Below, one piece after another: positions 8,869 to 17,165 of a stretch of DNA of 64,000 nucleotides. The stretch covers positions 6,048,001 to 6,112,000 of the forward strand of contig NZ_CP023747.1 in assembly GCF_008704995.1 (NCBI RefSeq). Direction: 5' to 3'. Source of the stretch: Streptomyces nodosus. Lineage in GTDB: Bacteria > Actinomycetota > Actinomycetes > Streptomycetales > Streptomycetaceae. The translations under genes and the position numbers were made by a program. Each line of letters opens with the position of its first letter. The stretch's first letter is position 1. The notes beneath the pieces are model-generated. The model saw only the letters and a program-made list of their open reading frames with translations, did not search any database and was not told the origin of the DNA.

Positions 8869-10446
8869 TCAGCGGCGGAAGCCGATCAGGCCGTGCAGGG
8901 TCGAGCCTCGGCCGCCCGGGGAGGCGGCCTTCACACTCGTCGGTGACGGGTCCGGGAGCCTCTGGCAGACCGCGTCGACCGTGCCGCCGCTCCGTGGCAC
9001 CGTGCCCTTGTCGAGATAGTCCGCCAGATACCGGTCCAGACAGGCGTTGCCGCTCAAGGTGATGCCATGGTTCCCCCCGCCCTGCTCGACCACCAGGCTG
9101 GAGCCGCGCAGCCGACGATGGAGCGTCACACCGCCCTGGTACGGGGTGGCGGCGTCGTCGGTCGCCTGGAACAGCAGCGTCGGCGGCAGCGCGTCGTTGG
9201 ACACGTCCACCGGCCGCAGCGATGTCGTCGGCCAGAAGGCGCAGGGTGCGTTGTACCAGGCGTTGTTCCAGGCCATGAACGGCGCCTTGGCGTAGACCGC
9301 CCAGGTGTCCTGCCGCCAACGCGCCCAGGACCGCGGCCAGGAGGCGTCACGGCACTGCACCGCCGCATAGATGCTGTAGCTGTTGTCGCCCGAGGCGCCG
9401 GCCGCGCCGATCGCGTCGTACGCCTTGACCAGCGGGCCGGGGTCGGCGTCGTTCACATACGCCGCGAACGCCTTGGCGAGGACGGGCCAGTAGCCGTTGT
9501 AGTAGCCGCCGGGGATGAAGGTGTCGTCCAGTTCGGAGGCGCCCACCTTCTGCTGCGCCGGATTCCTTCCCAGCGCCGCCCGCATCCCGTACCACCTGGC
9601 CTCGATCCGGGCCGGGTCGGTGCCGAGCCGGTAGGTGGAGTCGTGCCGGGCGACCCAGGCCAGGAACGCCCGGTGACGGTCGTTGAAGGCGTAGTCCTGC
9701 TGGATGTTGTCGTCGTACCAGACGCCCGTGGGGTCGACGACGGAGTCGAGCGCCAGCCGGCGCACCCGCTGCGGGAACAGCTTGGCGTAGACGGCGCCCA
9801 GATAGGTGCCGTAGGAGTAGCCGAAGTAGTTGATCCGGGGAGCGCCGAGCGCCCGGCGGATCGAGTCCATGTCGCGCACGGTGCTGATCGTGTCGATGTA
9901 CGGCAGCACGCTCGCGTATTTCCCGGCGCACCCCTCGGCGAAGGCGGCCACCCGGGACAGGTTGGTCCTCTCCCGGGCCGGGGTGCGGGGCACCGAGTCC
10001 GGGCGCACGGGGGCGGCGTAGCCGGGGCTGCAGGTCAGCGCGGGCTCGCTCTTGCCCACGCCCCGCGGGTCGAAGCCGATCACGTCGTACTGTGCCGCCA
10101 CCGCCTTGGGCAGCGTGGCGGCGACGTACCCGGCGAGCGTCAGACCGCTGCCGCCGGGGCCGCCGGGGTTGACCAGCAGGGGTCCCTGATAGGTCTTGGC
10201 GGTGTGCGGGACGCGCGAGAGCGCCAGGGTGATCTGCCGTCCGCGCGGGTCGGCGTAGTCGAGCGGCACCGTCACGGACGCGCACTGGAGCGTCGGACGG
10301 GCGGCGATGCCGCAACTCTTCCAGTCGGGTTGCGCCGCTCGCACGGTGTCCGCGAGGCGCGAGGCGCTCGCGTCGGCGGGGACGGCGGTGAGCATTCCGG
10401 CCGTCACGACAGCGGCTCCGCACAGCGCTGCTGCGCGTTTTCTCAT
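8869..10446 (-). CDS. Secreted alpha/beta hydrolase of the tripeptidyl aminopeptidase (TAP) type
   Basis: 525 aa from ATG 10446, which follows a clear GGGAGGCC ribosome site; the upstream in-frame extension is not needed. Residues 1-27 form a signal peptide (MRKRAAALCGAAVV, then VPADASAS). Seen: the oxyanion segment NPGGPGGSG, the FDPRGVGKS turn, the nucleophile elbow GYSYGT, an acid residue in LFQATDDAATP and the catalytic His in GGGNHGI. This is the layout of Streptomyces Tap/Slp exopeptidases that remove N-terminal peptides from secreted proteins. Exact substrate unknown. Confidence 0.9.
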   Translation of the reverse strand: MRKRAAALCGAAVVTAGMLTAVPADASASRLADTVRAAQPDWKSCGIAARPTLQCASVTVPLDYADPRGRQITLALSRVPHTAKTYQGPLLVNPGGPGGSGLTLAGYVAATLPKAVAAQYDVIGFDPRGVGKSEPALTCSPGYAAPVRPDSVPRTPARERTNLSRVAAFAEGCAGKYASVLPYIDTISTVRDMDSIRRALGAPRINYFGYSYGTYLGAVYAKLFPQRVRRLALDSVVDPTGVWYDDNIQQDYAFNDRHRAFLAWVARHDSTYRLGTDPARIEARWYGMRAALGRNPAQQKVGASELDDTFIPGGYYNGYWPVLAKAFAAYVNDADPGPLVKAYDAIGAAGASGDNSYSIYAAVQCRDASWPRSWARWRQDTWAVYAKAPFMAWNNAWYNAPCAFWPTTSLRPVDVSNDALPPTLLFQATDDAATPYQGGVTLHRRLRGSSLVVEQGGGNHGITLSGNACLDRYLADYLDKGTVPRSGGTVDAVCQRLPDPSPTSVKAASPGGRGSTLHGLIGFRR

Positions 10447-10767
10447 GGTCAGGCCTCCCAGGGCGGAGGGGTTCGGACCGCGGGTGCCGGGTCCACGCCG
10501 CATCGTCCCGGAAAGCCGGCCCGGAGCGACGCCATCGGGCCGGACTTGAGCCGATCGGGTCGTGTGAAGCGCCCGGATGCATCTGAATGGCCGTCAGGAA
10601 CATGCCGGGACGGGGCCGGACGCATCAGGTGCCCGTCCGGAGGAGCCGAGCCCTGCCGGGGCGGGCAGGGTTCCCCGCCGCCCTCTGTGCTCCGAGCGGT
10701 GTGCTCGGGGGCCCGGCGGTCGGCGCGCCCGTCACGGCCCCGTCGGCGACTGCGTCATAACAGAGGG
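10447..10767. other. Intergenic, divergent hydrolase genes
   Basis: 321 nt separating two divergent hydrolase genes. It should contain both promoters, but I could not assign confident hexamers, operators or a small gene. Imperfect GATCGGG/CATCGGG-type repeats near 10530-10560 are the only structure noticed. Confidence 0.4.
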
Positions 10768-11673
10768 ATGCGACACGATGCAGTGGTGCGGCAGCCGAAT
10801 CCGCCGGGGGCCCTCTCCACGGGGGTGCGTCGCCTCACCCTGGAGGCCGCGGGCGTCACCCTGTCCGGTCTGCTCGCCGAGGTGCCGGACGGCAGGCCCC
10901 GGGCCACCGTGATCGCCGTGCACGGGGGCGGTATGACGGCCGGTTACTTCGACGGTCAGGCCCATCCCGATCTGTCCCTGCTCACGCTCGGCGCGCGTCT
11001 CGGCTTCACGGTGTTCGCCCCGGACCGCCCCGGCTACGGTCGGTCCGCGGCGCAACTGCCCGGCGGACAGGGCCTCGCCGAGCAGGCCGAGGTGCTGGAG
11101 GCGGTGATGGAACGGTTCGCCTCCCGCCATGCCGTCGGAGCCGGGTTCTTTCTGCTGGCGCACTCCTACGGCGGCAAACTCGCCCTGGTGACGGCCGCCC
11201 GCGCCGGGGGCCCGCTCGCCCTGGACATCTCCGGCTGCGGCCACCGCTACGGGGTCGAGGAGGCCGAACTGCCGCGGATCCGCACCGGCTCGGACCGGCT
11301 GCGCAACTGGGGGCCGCTGCGGCTGTATCCCCCGGACACCTTCCGCTCCGTCGCCTCCCTGGTGGCGCCCATGCCCGACCACGAGGCGGACGAACTGGCC
11401 CGCTGGCCCGGGCTGTTCGACGAACTGGCGCCGCGCGTCCGGATCCCGGTGCGGCTGACCTTCGCCGAACACGAGGCCTGGTGGCTGCACGGGGAGGGGG
11501 AGATCGCCGACCTCACCGCCCGGCTGACCGCGGCCCCCCTCGTCCGGGTCGAGCACCAGCACGGTGCCGGTCACAACATCAGCCTGGGCTGGGCGGCGCG
11601 TTCGTACCATCTGCGCGCCCTCGCCTTCTTCGAGGAATGCCTTACCGGGACGCCGGATCCGCGCAGGAGGTGA
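10768..11673 (+). CDS. Alpha/beta fold hydrolase (cytoplasmic)
   Basis: 301 aa from ATG 10768. The start is uncertain: the AGAGGG just upstream is too close for the ATG but would suit the GTG at 10783. Seen: the HGGG oxyanion motif in VHGGGMTAGYF, the lid-preceding APDRPGYGRSAA, the nucleophile elbow AHSYGG, an acid-containing strand VRLTFAEHE, and a C-terminal HQHGAGHNIS bearing the catalytic His. No signal peptide. The fold covers esterases, lactonases and haloperoxidase-like enzymes; substrate not predictable. Confidence 0.85.
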   Translation: MRHDAVVRQPNPPGALSTGVRRLTLEAAGVTLSGLLAEVPDGRPRATVIAVHGGGMTAGYFDGQAHPDLSLLTLGARLGFTVFAPDRPGYGRSAAQLPGGQGLAEQAEVLEAVMERFASRHAVGAGFFLLAHSYGGKLALVTAARAGGPLALDISGCGHRYGVEEAELPRIRTGSDRLRNWGPLRLYPPDTFRSVASLVAPMPDHEADELARWPGLFDELAPRVRIPVRLTFAEHEAWWLHGEGEIADLTARLTAAPLVRVEHQHGAGHNISLGWAARSYHLRALAFFEECLTGTPDPRRR

Positions 11674-11784
11674 GCGGTGTCCGCGGGGGCGCGGCCGGAC
11701 GTCGGCGACGTCCCGTCAGGCACCGCTCCCCGGGTGTGATGGGATGGCGGCGCCCCCCATCACACGCACAGGAAGAGGTCGGTC

Positions 11785-12228
11785 ATGGCGCAGGTCGAGG
11801 CCACGACGGAGCGGATCGTCGCGTCGGACGCGGACACGGTGTTCGATGCGGTCGCCGACTACAGCGGCACCCGCTCCAAGCTGCTGCCCGAGCAGTTCAG
11901 CGAGTACGAGGTGCGCGAGGGCGGTGACGGCGAGGGCACCCTCGTGCACTGGAAGCTCCAGGCCACCAGCAAGCGTGTCCGTGACTGCCTCATGGAGGTG
12001 ACCGAGCCGACCGACGGCGAACTCGTCGAGAAGGACCGCAACTCCTCCATGGTCACCACCTGGCGGGTCACCCCGGCGGGCGAGGGCCGGGCACGGGTCG
12101 TCATCACCACCGTCTGGAACGGCGCGAGCGGCATCGGAGGCTTCTTCGAGAGGACCTTCGCGCCCAAGGGCCTCGCCCGGATCTACGACGCGGTGCTCGC
12201 CAGGCTGGCCGCCGAAGTGGAGAAGTGA
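11785..12228 (+). CDS. SRPBCC (START/polyketide-cyclase-like) family protein
   Basis: 147 aa with GGAAGAGG ahead of ATG 11785. The sequence opens QVEATTERIVASDADTVFDAVADYSG, the standard first strand and helix of SRPBCC folds. Later strands include DGEGTLVHWKLQA and GEGRARVVITTVWNGAS, and it ends with the long helix LARIYDAVLARLAAEVEK that lids the cavity. The fold binds hydrophobic ligands; no catalytic residue is evident. It stands alone between the hydrolase and the MFS gene. Confidence 0.88.
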   Translation: MAQVEATTERIVASDADTVFDAVADYSGTRSKLLPEQFSEYEVREGGDGEGTLVHWKLQATSKRVRDCLMEVTEPTDGELVEKDRNSSMVTTWRVTPAGEGRARVVITTVWNGASGIGGFFERTFAPKGLARIYDAVLARLAAEVEK

Positions 12229-12540
12229 CCCCCGGCGGGACCACCGGCGCTCTTGGCGGCAGACCGTGAGCGCCCCTCCTACCCCCGTATGACTCCTGGC
12301 GCGCTCCGGGGGCGCGGAGCCATCGGCCCGAGCCCCCGGAGCGTGGGCCGTCCGTCGTTCCGCTGAATTCCGCGCTCACCGTATCGAGTGGTTTTCAACG
12401 GGCCCCGGCTGTACTCCGGGGGCCGTCCGACCGGCGGTTACCTTCCCGCGGTCCCCCTCACGGGCGACTCGTCGCGCTTGAACCTGGTTGTCGCCCAATG
12501 CGAGAAATGGGCGGCGCGGACGCGACGAGGGGAGCGGCAG
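12229..12540. other. Intergenic with strong stem-loops
   Basis: 312 nt between the SRPBCC and MFS genes. It holds GGCGCTC/GAGCGCC at 12246-12274 and the larger stem at 12302-12343 listed separately. Downstream of these is the MFS promoter region. An open frame continues upstream of the MFS start to 12388 but lacks homology and a ribosome site. Confidence 0.5.
12302..12343 (+). terminator. 12-bp stem-loop, probable terminator of the SRPBCC gene
   Basis: Perfect arms CGCTCCGGGGGC (12302-12313) and GCCCCCGGAGCG (12332-12343) with an 18-nt loop, 74 nt after the SRPBCC stop. No U-run follows, so it is called a terminator on stem strength and position only. Confidence 0.5.
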
Positions 12541-14949
12541 GTGGGCGGGACGACTGCGGTTGCGGTGGATGTGGAGAGCGAACGGGTGGCGGTACGGCCC
12601 GTGGTCCCGCGCGCGCCCCGTGATCCGGTCGGCATCCCCGGCTCCCCGGAGACGCTCAGCCCCCGCCGGGTGCGCCTGGTCTTCGTCGGGCTGATGCTGG
12701 CGCTGCTGCTCGCCGCCCTCGACCAGATGATCGTGGCCACCGCGCTGCCGAAGATCGTCGGCGAGCTGCACGGACTGGACCGGATGTCCTGGGCGATCAC
12801 CGCCTATCTGCTGACCTCCACCGTGGGGCTGCCGGTCTACGGCAAGTGCGGGGACCTCTTCGGCCGTAAGGGCGTCTTCCAGTTCGCGATCGCCGTCTTC
12901 GTCATCGGCTCCGCCCTCGCCGGACGGGCCGGGACCATGGACCAGATGATCGCCTTCCGTGCCGTCCAGGGCATCGGCGCGGGCGGTCTGATGATCGGTG
13001 TGCAGGCGATCATGGCGGACATCGTCCCGCCCCGCGAGCGCGGCCGCTACATGGGTGTCATCGGCGCCGCCTTCGGCCTCGCCTCCGTCGCCGGCCCGCT
13101 CCTCGGCGGCTATTTCACCGACCATCTCTCCTGGCGCTGGTGCTTCTACGTCAATGTGCCCTTCGGCCTGATCACCCTGGCCGTCGTCGCGGTCGTGCTG
13201 AAACTGCCGAAGCGCGCCGTCAAGGCCCGCCTCGACGTCCTGGGCACCCTGCTGCTGGCCGCCGCCTCGACCTGTCTGGTGCTGCTGACCAGCTGGGGCG
13301 GCACCGAGTACGCCTGGGGCTCCCGGGTCATCCTCGGACTCGGTGCCGGGGCAGTCCTCGCGACCGTCCTCTTCCTGGTCGCCGAGTCGTACGCCGTCGA
13401 ACCGCTCATCCCGCTGCGGCTGTTCCGGGACTCCGTCTTCAATGTCACCGCCCTGGTGGGGCTGGTCATCGGCGTAGCGCTGTTCGGCGCGGCCAGCTAT
13501 CTGCCCACTTTTCTGCAGATGGTCGACGGGGCGAGCGCCACCGAGTCCGGACTGCTGATGCTGCCGATGATGGCCGGGATCGTCGGCGCCTCGATCATCG
13601 GCGGACAGCTCATCAGCCGCACCGGCCGCTACCGGCTCTACCCCCTCCTCGGCAGCGCCCTGGCCGCCGTCGGCATGTGGCTGCTGTCCCTGCTGGACCT
13701 GGACACCCCGCGCTGGCAGTACAGCCTCTGGATGGCGGTCCTCGGCGCCGGCATCGGCCTGGTGATGCCCGTCCTGGTCCTCGCCGTGCAGAACTCCGTG
13801 GGCCCCGCCGACCTCGGCACCGCGACCAGCGCCAACAACTACTTCCGGCAGATCGGCGGCAGCGTCGGCGCCGCCGTCTTCGGCACCCTCTTCGCCAGCC
13901 GGCTCTCGGACTCCCTCGCCGAACGGCTCCCGGCGCGAGCGGGCGCCCGGCTGCCCGACGCCGACTCCATCACCCCACAGCTCGTCCATGCGCTGCCCCC
14001 GGCGCTGCGCGACGCGTACCTCGCCGCGTACGCCGACGCCATGCCGAGGATCTTCCTCTATCTCGTGCCGGTCATCGTGCTCGGCCTGCTCATCGCCTTC
14101 TTTCTCAAGGAGAAACCGCTGGTGTCCCACAACGCCCCCGCCGACGTCCCTGCCGCGCCCCAGGTGCCGCACGCACGTTCGTCGTACGCCGCCGGAGTGC
14201 CCGTCTGCGGAACGGTCCAGCACCCCGACGGCACCGTGGTGCCGCGCGCCGCGCTCACCCTCATCGATGTCGGAGGGGTCCAGATCGGACGCGGCGCCAG
14301 CGGCGAGGACGGGCGGTACGCGCTCTCCACGCCCGGATCCGGGTCCTATGTGCTGATCGCCGCGGCCGGCGGCCATCAGCCGCAGGCGGTCTCGGTCACC
14401 GTCGGGGAGCGCCCGGTCGAACTGGATGTGGTGCTCGGCGGCGCGGGACGGCTGGCGGGCAGCGTGCTGACCGCCGACGGCACTCCGGTGCGGGACGCCG
14501 CCGTCACCCTGACCAATGTGCACGGCGAGGTGGTCGCCAGTACCCGCAGCGGGCGGGAAGGGGGCTATGTCATCGGCGAACTGGTGGCCGGGGAGTACAC
14601 CCTCGCGGCCAGCGCCCCGGCCTTCCGCCCGGCCGCGCTGCCGGTCACCGTGCAGGCCTCGCGCGAGACCCGGCAGGACGTGGAGCTCGCGGGCGGAGCG
14701 GTGTTGCGCGGTACGGTGCGGGCCGGCGACGGACGGCCGGTCGAGGACGCCCGGGTGACCCTGCTTGACGCCGCGGGCAATGTCGTCGACACCCTGACCA
14801 CGGGCACCGACGGAACATTCCGGTTCGTCGATCTGTCGTCCGGGGAGTACACCGTGATCGCCGCCGGGTACCCGCCGGTCGCCACGGTGCTCCAGGTCGC
14901 CGGGGGCGGCCGGACGGAACGGGATCTTCAGCTGGGGCACGAGGACTGA
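12541..14949 (+). CDS. DHA2-type MFS drug exporter fused to three carboxypeptidase-regulatory-like repeats
   Basis: 802 aa from GTG 12541, chosen for the AGGGGAGCGG site upstream. Residues ~40-525 form a 14-helix DHA2 exporter: AALDQMIVATALPKI in helix 1, motif A as GKCGDLFGRKG, and ANNYFRQIGGSVGAAVFGTLF late in the barrel. After the last helix a linker leads to three consecutive ~80-residue beta-sandwich repeats (~553-802), each running like GTVQHPDGTVVPRAALTLID ... GEYTLAA, the CarboxypepD_reg/CNA-B-like pattern. The exporter half is confident and the repeats are clear. The substrate and the reason for the fusion are unknown; in a 14-helix topology the repeats would sit in the cytoplasm. 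Confidence 0.9.
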   Translation: MGGTTAVAVDVESERVAVRPVVPRAPRDPVGIPGSPETLSPRRVRLVFVGLMLALLLAALDQMIVATALPKIVGELHGLDRMSWAITAYLLTSTVGLPVYGKCGDLFGRKGVFQFAIAVFVIGSALAGRAGTMDQMIAFRAVQGIGAGGLMIGVQAIMADIVPPRERGRYMGVIGAAFGLASVAGPLLGGYFTDHLSWRWCFYVNVPFGLITLAVVAVVLKLPKRAVKARLDVLGTLLLAAASTCLVLLTSWGGTEYAWGSRVILGLGAGAVLATVLFLVAESYAVEPLIPLRLFRDSVFNVTALVGLVIGVALFGAASYLPTFLQMVDGASATESGLLMLPMMAGIVGASIIGGQLISRTGRYRLYPLLGSALAAVGMWLLSLLDLDTPRWQYSLWMAVLGAGIGLVMPVLVLAVQNSVGPADLGTATSANNYFRQIGGSVGAAVFGTLFASRLSDSLAERLPARAGARLPDADSITPQLVHALPPALRDAYLAAYADAMPRIFLYLVPVIVLGLLIAFFLKEKPLVSHNAPADVPAAPQVPHARSSYAAGVPVCGTVQHPDGTVVPRAALTLIDVGGVQIGRGASGEDGRYALSTPGSGSYVLIAAAGGHQPQAVSVTVGERPVELDVVLGGAGRLAGSVLTADGTPVRDAAVTLTNVHGEVVASTRSGREGGYVIGELVAGEYTLAASAPAFRPAALPVTVQASRETRQDVELAGGAVLRGTVRAGDGRPVEDARVTLLDAAGNVVDTLTTGTDGTFRFVDLSSGEYTVIAAGYPPVATVLQVAGGGRTERDLQLGHED

Positions 14950-15152
14950 GGGGCCCGGCCGGATCCGCCCCGTCGGCCGTGGACCGCCCGGCGTACGGGC
15001 GCGTCCGGGCGGCGGGGCCGTACCAGGGCACAGGGTACGGACACCGGGGCCGCTCCGGGATCAATTCGCGTAATGCCACACATCCCAACAGGGCGTCGCC
15101 GTAACGTGGTTGAGCGTAAGGATCTTGGTGATCGGGGAGAGAGGGCCTGGCC

Positions 15153-15974
15153 GTGGACCATGGCACCGACAAGGGCGCGCCGTTCGCCTCCCCGGCCGGT
15201 GACGGCCCCGCGGAGGACGCCCCGCCCGGCCGTGTCCCCCTGGCCACGGTCGTGGTGGACCGCGACCGTCTGGTCTCGCACTGGAGCCCGCGGGCGGGAC
15301 GGTTGTTCGGTGTCCCCGGGAAGGACGCGATCGGCCGGCCCGCCGCCGATCTGCTGCCCGTCTCCGGCACCCTGCCCGAGGACGAGGAGGGCGGCCCGCT
15401 CGAGGCGCCCGAGGCCCACGACGGGCCGGGCCCCGGCCGGGCACCCTCGTCCGGCGGGCGGCTGCCCCACCCCGCGGCGGGACGCGCCCGCCTGTCCGCA
15501 CCCGGCGGTGCGCGCGGGGTCCCGGACGGGGAGCGGGTCGATGTGCTGTGGTGGGCGTACCCGCTGGTGGGTCCGGGCCCCGAGCGGCTCCTTGTGCTGG
15601 CCGCCGAGGTGGACGCGCTGCACCGCGACGAGGGGGTGGCGGCCGGACGCATCGCGCCCGGTTTCGCCCTGCACACCGATGTCCCCGATGCCGAGGAACT
15701 GGCCCGCGGGCTGCCCGGGGCCCTGCCCGGCATGAGCGTCGGCGAGAGCGCCCGCATCGCGGCGCACGTCCTCGAACTGGGCTATCCCATGGTGGACTTC
15801 GGCCGCAGCGACCGGGTGCCCGTCACCCCCGACTGGAGCGCGCCCCGGCGCGGGGCGTGCCGGAGACGGACGGCACGGGCCGAGGCGCCGGGCCGGCCGG
15901 TGCCGGAGGACCTCAGGGACGGGGGCGAGGACCGCCCGGGCACCGCGGCCCGCGAACGGCTGGGGTGCCGCTGA
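15153..15974 (+). CDS. PAS-domain protein
   Basis: 273 aa from GTG 15153 with a GGGGAGAGAGG site. Residues ~20-70 (LATVVVDRDRLVSHWSPRAGRLFGVPGKDAIGRPAADLLPV) are a PAS core as found at the N-terminus of streptomycete SpoIIE-type phosphatases. The remainder is low-complexity, then a conserved-looking segment (FALHTDVPDAEELARGLPG ... MVDFGRSDRVPVTPDW). There is no kinase, phosphatase or DNA-binding domain, so it may be a truncated sensor or a stand-alone PAS adaptor. The C-terminal ~45 residues are Arg/Pro-rich and unstructured. Convergent with the LacI gene. Confidence 0.75.
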   Translation: MDHGTDKGAPFASPAGDGPAEDAPPGRVPLATVVVDRDRLVSHWSPRAGRLFGVPGKDAIGRPAADLLPVSGTLPEDEEGGPLEAPEAHDGPGPGRAPSSGGRLPHPAAGRARLSAPGGARGVPDGERVDVLWWAYPLVGPGPERLLVLAAEVDALHRDEGVAAGRIAPGFALHTDVPDAEELARGLPGALPGMSVGESARIAAHVLELGYPMVDFGRSDRVPVTPDWSAPRRGACRRRTARAEAPGRPVPEDLRDGGEDRPGTAARERLGCR

Positions 15975-16040
15975 GCCGCCGTCCGCACCGCTGACGCCGA
16001 CGGGCGCACACGGGTGTACGGCGGTGGCGCGCGCCTCCGG

Positions 16041-17051
16041 TCAGGGCGGCGGGGGTCCTGTCGTGCCCCGGACCTCCAGGGTCGGGGTGGTGAGCTCCAG
16101 GCGGCCCGGGCGGGTGGGGGCGGCGATGCGGTCGAGCAGGCACTGGGCGGCCCGGCGTCCCACGTCGTGGCTGCCGTTGTCCACGGTGGTCAGCCAGAGG
16201 TGGCGCAGCCGGGAGAGGGACGTGTTGTCATAGCCGACCAGGGAGAGGTCGTGCGGCACCCGGAGCCCCAGCTCCTCCGCCGCCGACAGGGCTCCCACCG
16301 CCGCGATGTCGTTGAACGCGAAGACCGCGGTGGGGCGTTCGCCGCGTCCGGCGGAGCCGAGGAGACGGACCGCGGCCCGATAGCCGCCCTCCTCGGTGAG
16401 ATCGCCCTGTTCCACCACCGCCGTGCCGGCCGGCCCCTGGGCGGCCATGACGGCCTCGAAGGCGCGGCGGCGCAGCGCACCGACCACCCCCTGCCCGGCG
16501 ATGTGCGCGATCCTGCGGTGCCCGAGTCCGATGAGATGCTCGGTGGCCAGCCGGGCGCCCCGCTCGTCGTCGCCCGCGACGATGTCCACCGCCGCGAGCT
16601 CCGGCTCCCGGGCCCCCGCGACCACGGTGGGGATCCGGGCGGCGGCCCGGCGCAGCGCCTCGGAGGGCGGCAGTGTGCCGACCGCGACCAGTCCGTCCAC
16701 CCGCAGCTCGGTGAAGGTACGGGTGAGGTCCTCGCCGAGACGCCGGTTGAGATGCCCGTCGCCCAGCAGCATCCGCAGACCGGAGTCGTGCAGCCGGGAG
16801 TTGAGGCCGTCCAGCAGCTCCACGAACCAGGGGTTGCGCAGATCGTTGAGCAGCACGCCGACCGTGCGGGTGCGCCGCTCGCTCAGGCTGCGAGCGGCGG
16901 CGTTGGGCCGGTAGCCCAGCTCCTCGACGGCGGCCAGCACGGCCGCCCGCTTCTCGGGACGCACCTGCTCGGAGCCGCGCAGCACCAGCGAGACCAGCGA
17001 CTTGGACACTCCGGCCCGCTCGGCCACATCACGGATCGTCGGGGGTCTCAT
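16041..17051 (-). CDS. LacI family transcriptional regulator
   Basis: 336 aa from ATG 17051. The N-terminal helix-turn-helix and hinge are textbook (PPTIRDVAERAGVSKSLVSL, then YRPNAAARSLSERRTRTVGV), followed by a periplasmic-binding-protein-like sugar-sensing domain (FAFNDIAAVGALSAAEELG, SLVGYDNTSLS). It is divergent from the Gfo/Idh oxidoreductase at 17166, with two near-palindromic boxes in the 114-nt gap, one directly upstream of its own start. It probably represses itself and the oxidoreductase in response to a sugar or polyol; the ligand is unknown. Confidence 0.93.
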   Translation of the reverse strand: MRPPTIRDVAERAGVSKSLVSLVLRGSEQVRPEKRAAVLAAVEELGYRPNAAARSLSERRTRTVGVLLNDLRNPWFVELLDGLNSRLHDSGLRMLLGDGHLNRRLGEDLTRTFTELRVDGLVAVGTLPPSEALRRAAARIPTVVAGAREPELAAVDIVAGDDERGARLATEHLIGLGHRRIAHIAGQGVVGALRRRAFEAVMAAQGPAGTAVVEQGDLTEEGGYRAAVRLLGSAGRGERPTAVFAFNDIAAVGALSAAEELGLRVPHDLSLVGYDNTSLSRLRHLWLTTVDNGSHDVGRRAAQCLLDRIAAPTRPGRLELTTPTLEVRGTTGPPPP

Positions 17052-17054
17052 GGA

Positions 17055-17066
17055 TGGACCGTTCCA
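17055..17066. promoter_or_regulatory. Candidate LacI-family operator, copy 1
   Basis: TGGACCGTTCCA, a near-palindrome whose reverse complement recurs exactly at 17137-17148. It lies 4-15 nt upstream of the LacI gene's ATG, a position suited to autorepression. Confidence 0.6.
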
Positions 17067-17081
17067 TACGGTCTCCGCCGC

Positions 17082-17098
17082 TGTCAAAGGCATTGACA
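17082..17098. promoter_or_regulatory. Back-to-back -35 elements of the divergent promoters
   Basis: TGTCAA at 17082-17087 and TTGACA at 17093-17098, five bases apart, give a perfect -35 hexamer in each direction. The plus-strand -10 would be around 17116-17121 (CAGTCT, 17-nt spacing), upstream of the second operator box. The minus-strand -10 would fall in or next to operator copy 1. Confidence 0.55.
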
Positions 17099-17136
17099 AG
17101 TGCGGAAATGGCCCCCAGTCTGGGCCAGGACATTCC

Positions 17137-17148
17137 TGGAACGGTCCA
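17137..17148. promoter_or_regulatory. Candidate LacI-family operator, copy 2
   Basis: TGGAACGGTCCA, the exact reverse complement of the box at 17055-17066, placed between the predicted plus-strand promoter and the GTG of the oxidoreductase. Bound repressor here would block transcription start or elongation. Confidence 0.6.
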
Positions 17149-17165
17149 AAGAAGGGTCGGTCATC

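Noticed and set aside
9067..10767. Extension of the second hydrolase frame upstream to 9067
   Set aside because: The extension is antisense to the secreted hydrolase and loses all family similarity before residue 1 of the annotated start.
12376..14940. An 854-codon minus-strand frame antisense to the MFS gene
   Set aside because: Composition is the mirror of transmembrane codons (His/Asp/Gly-rich); no domain recognisable.
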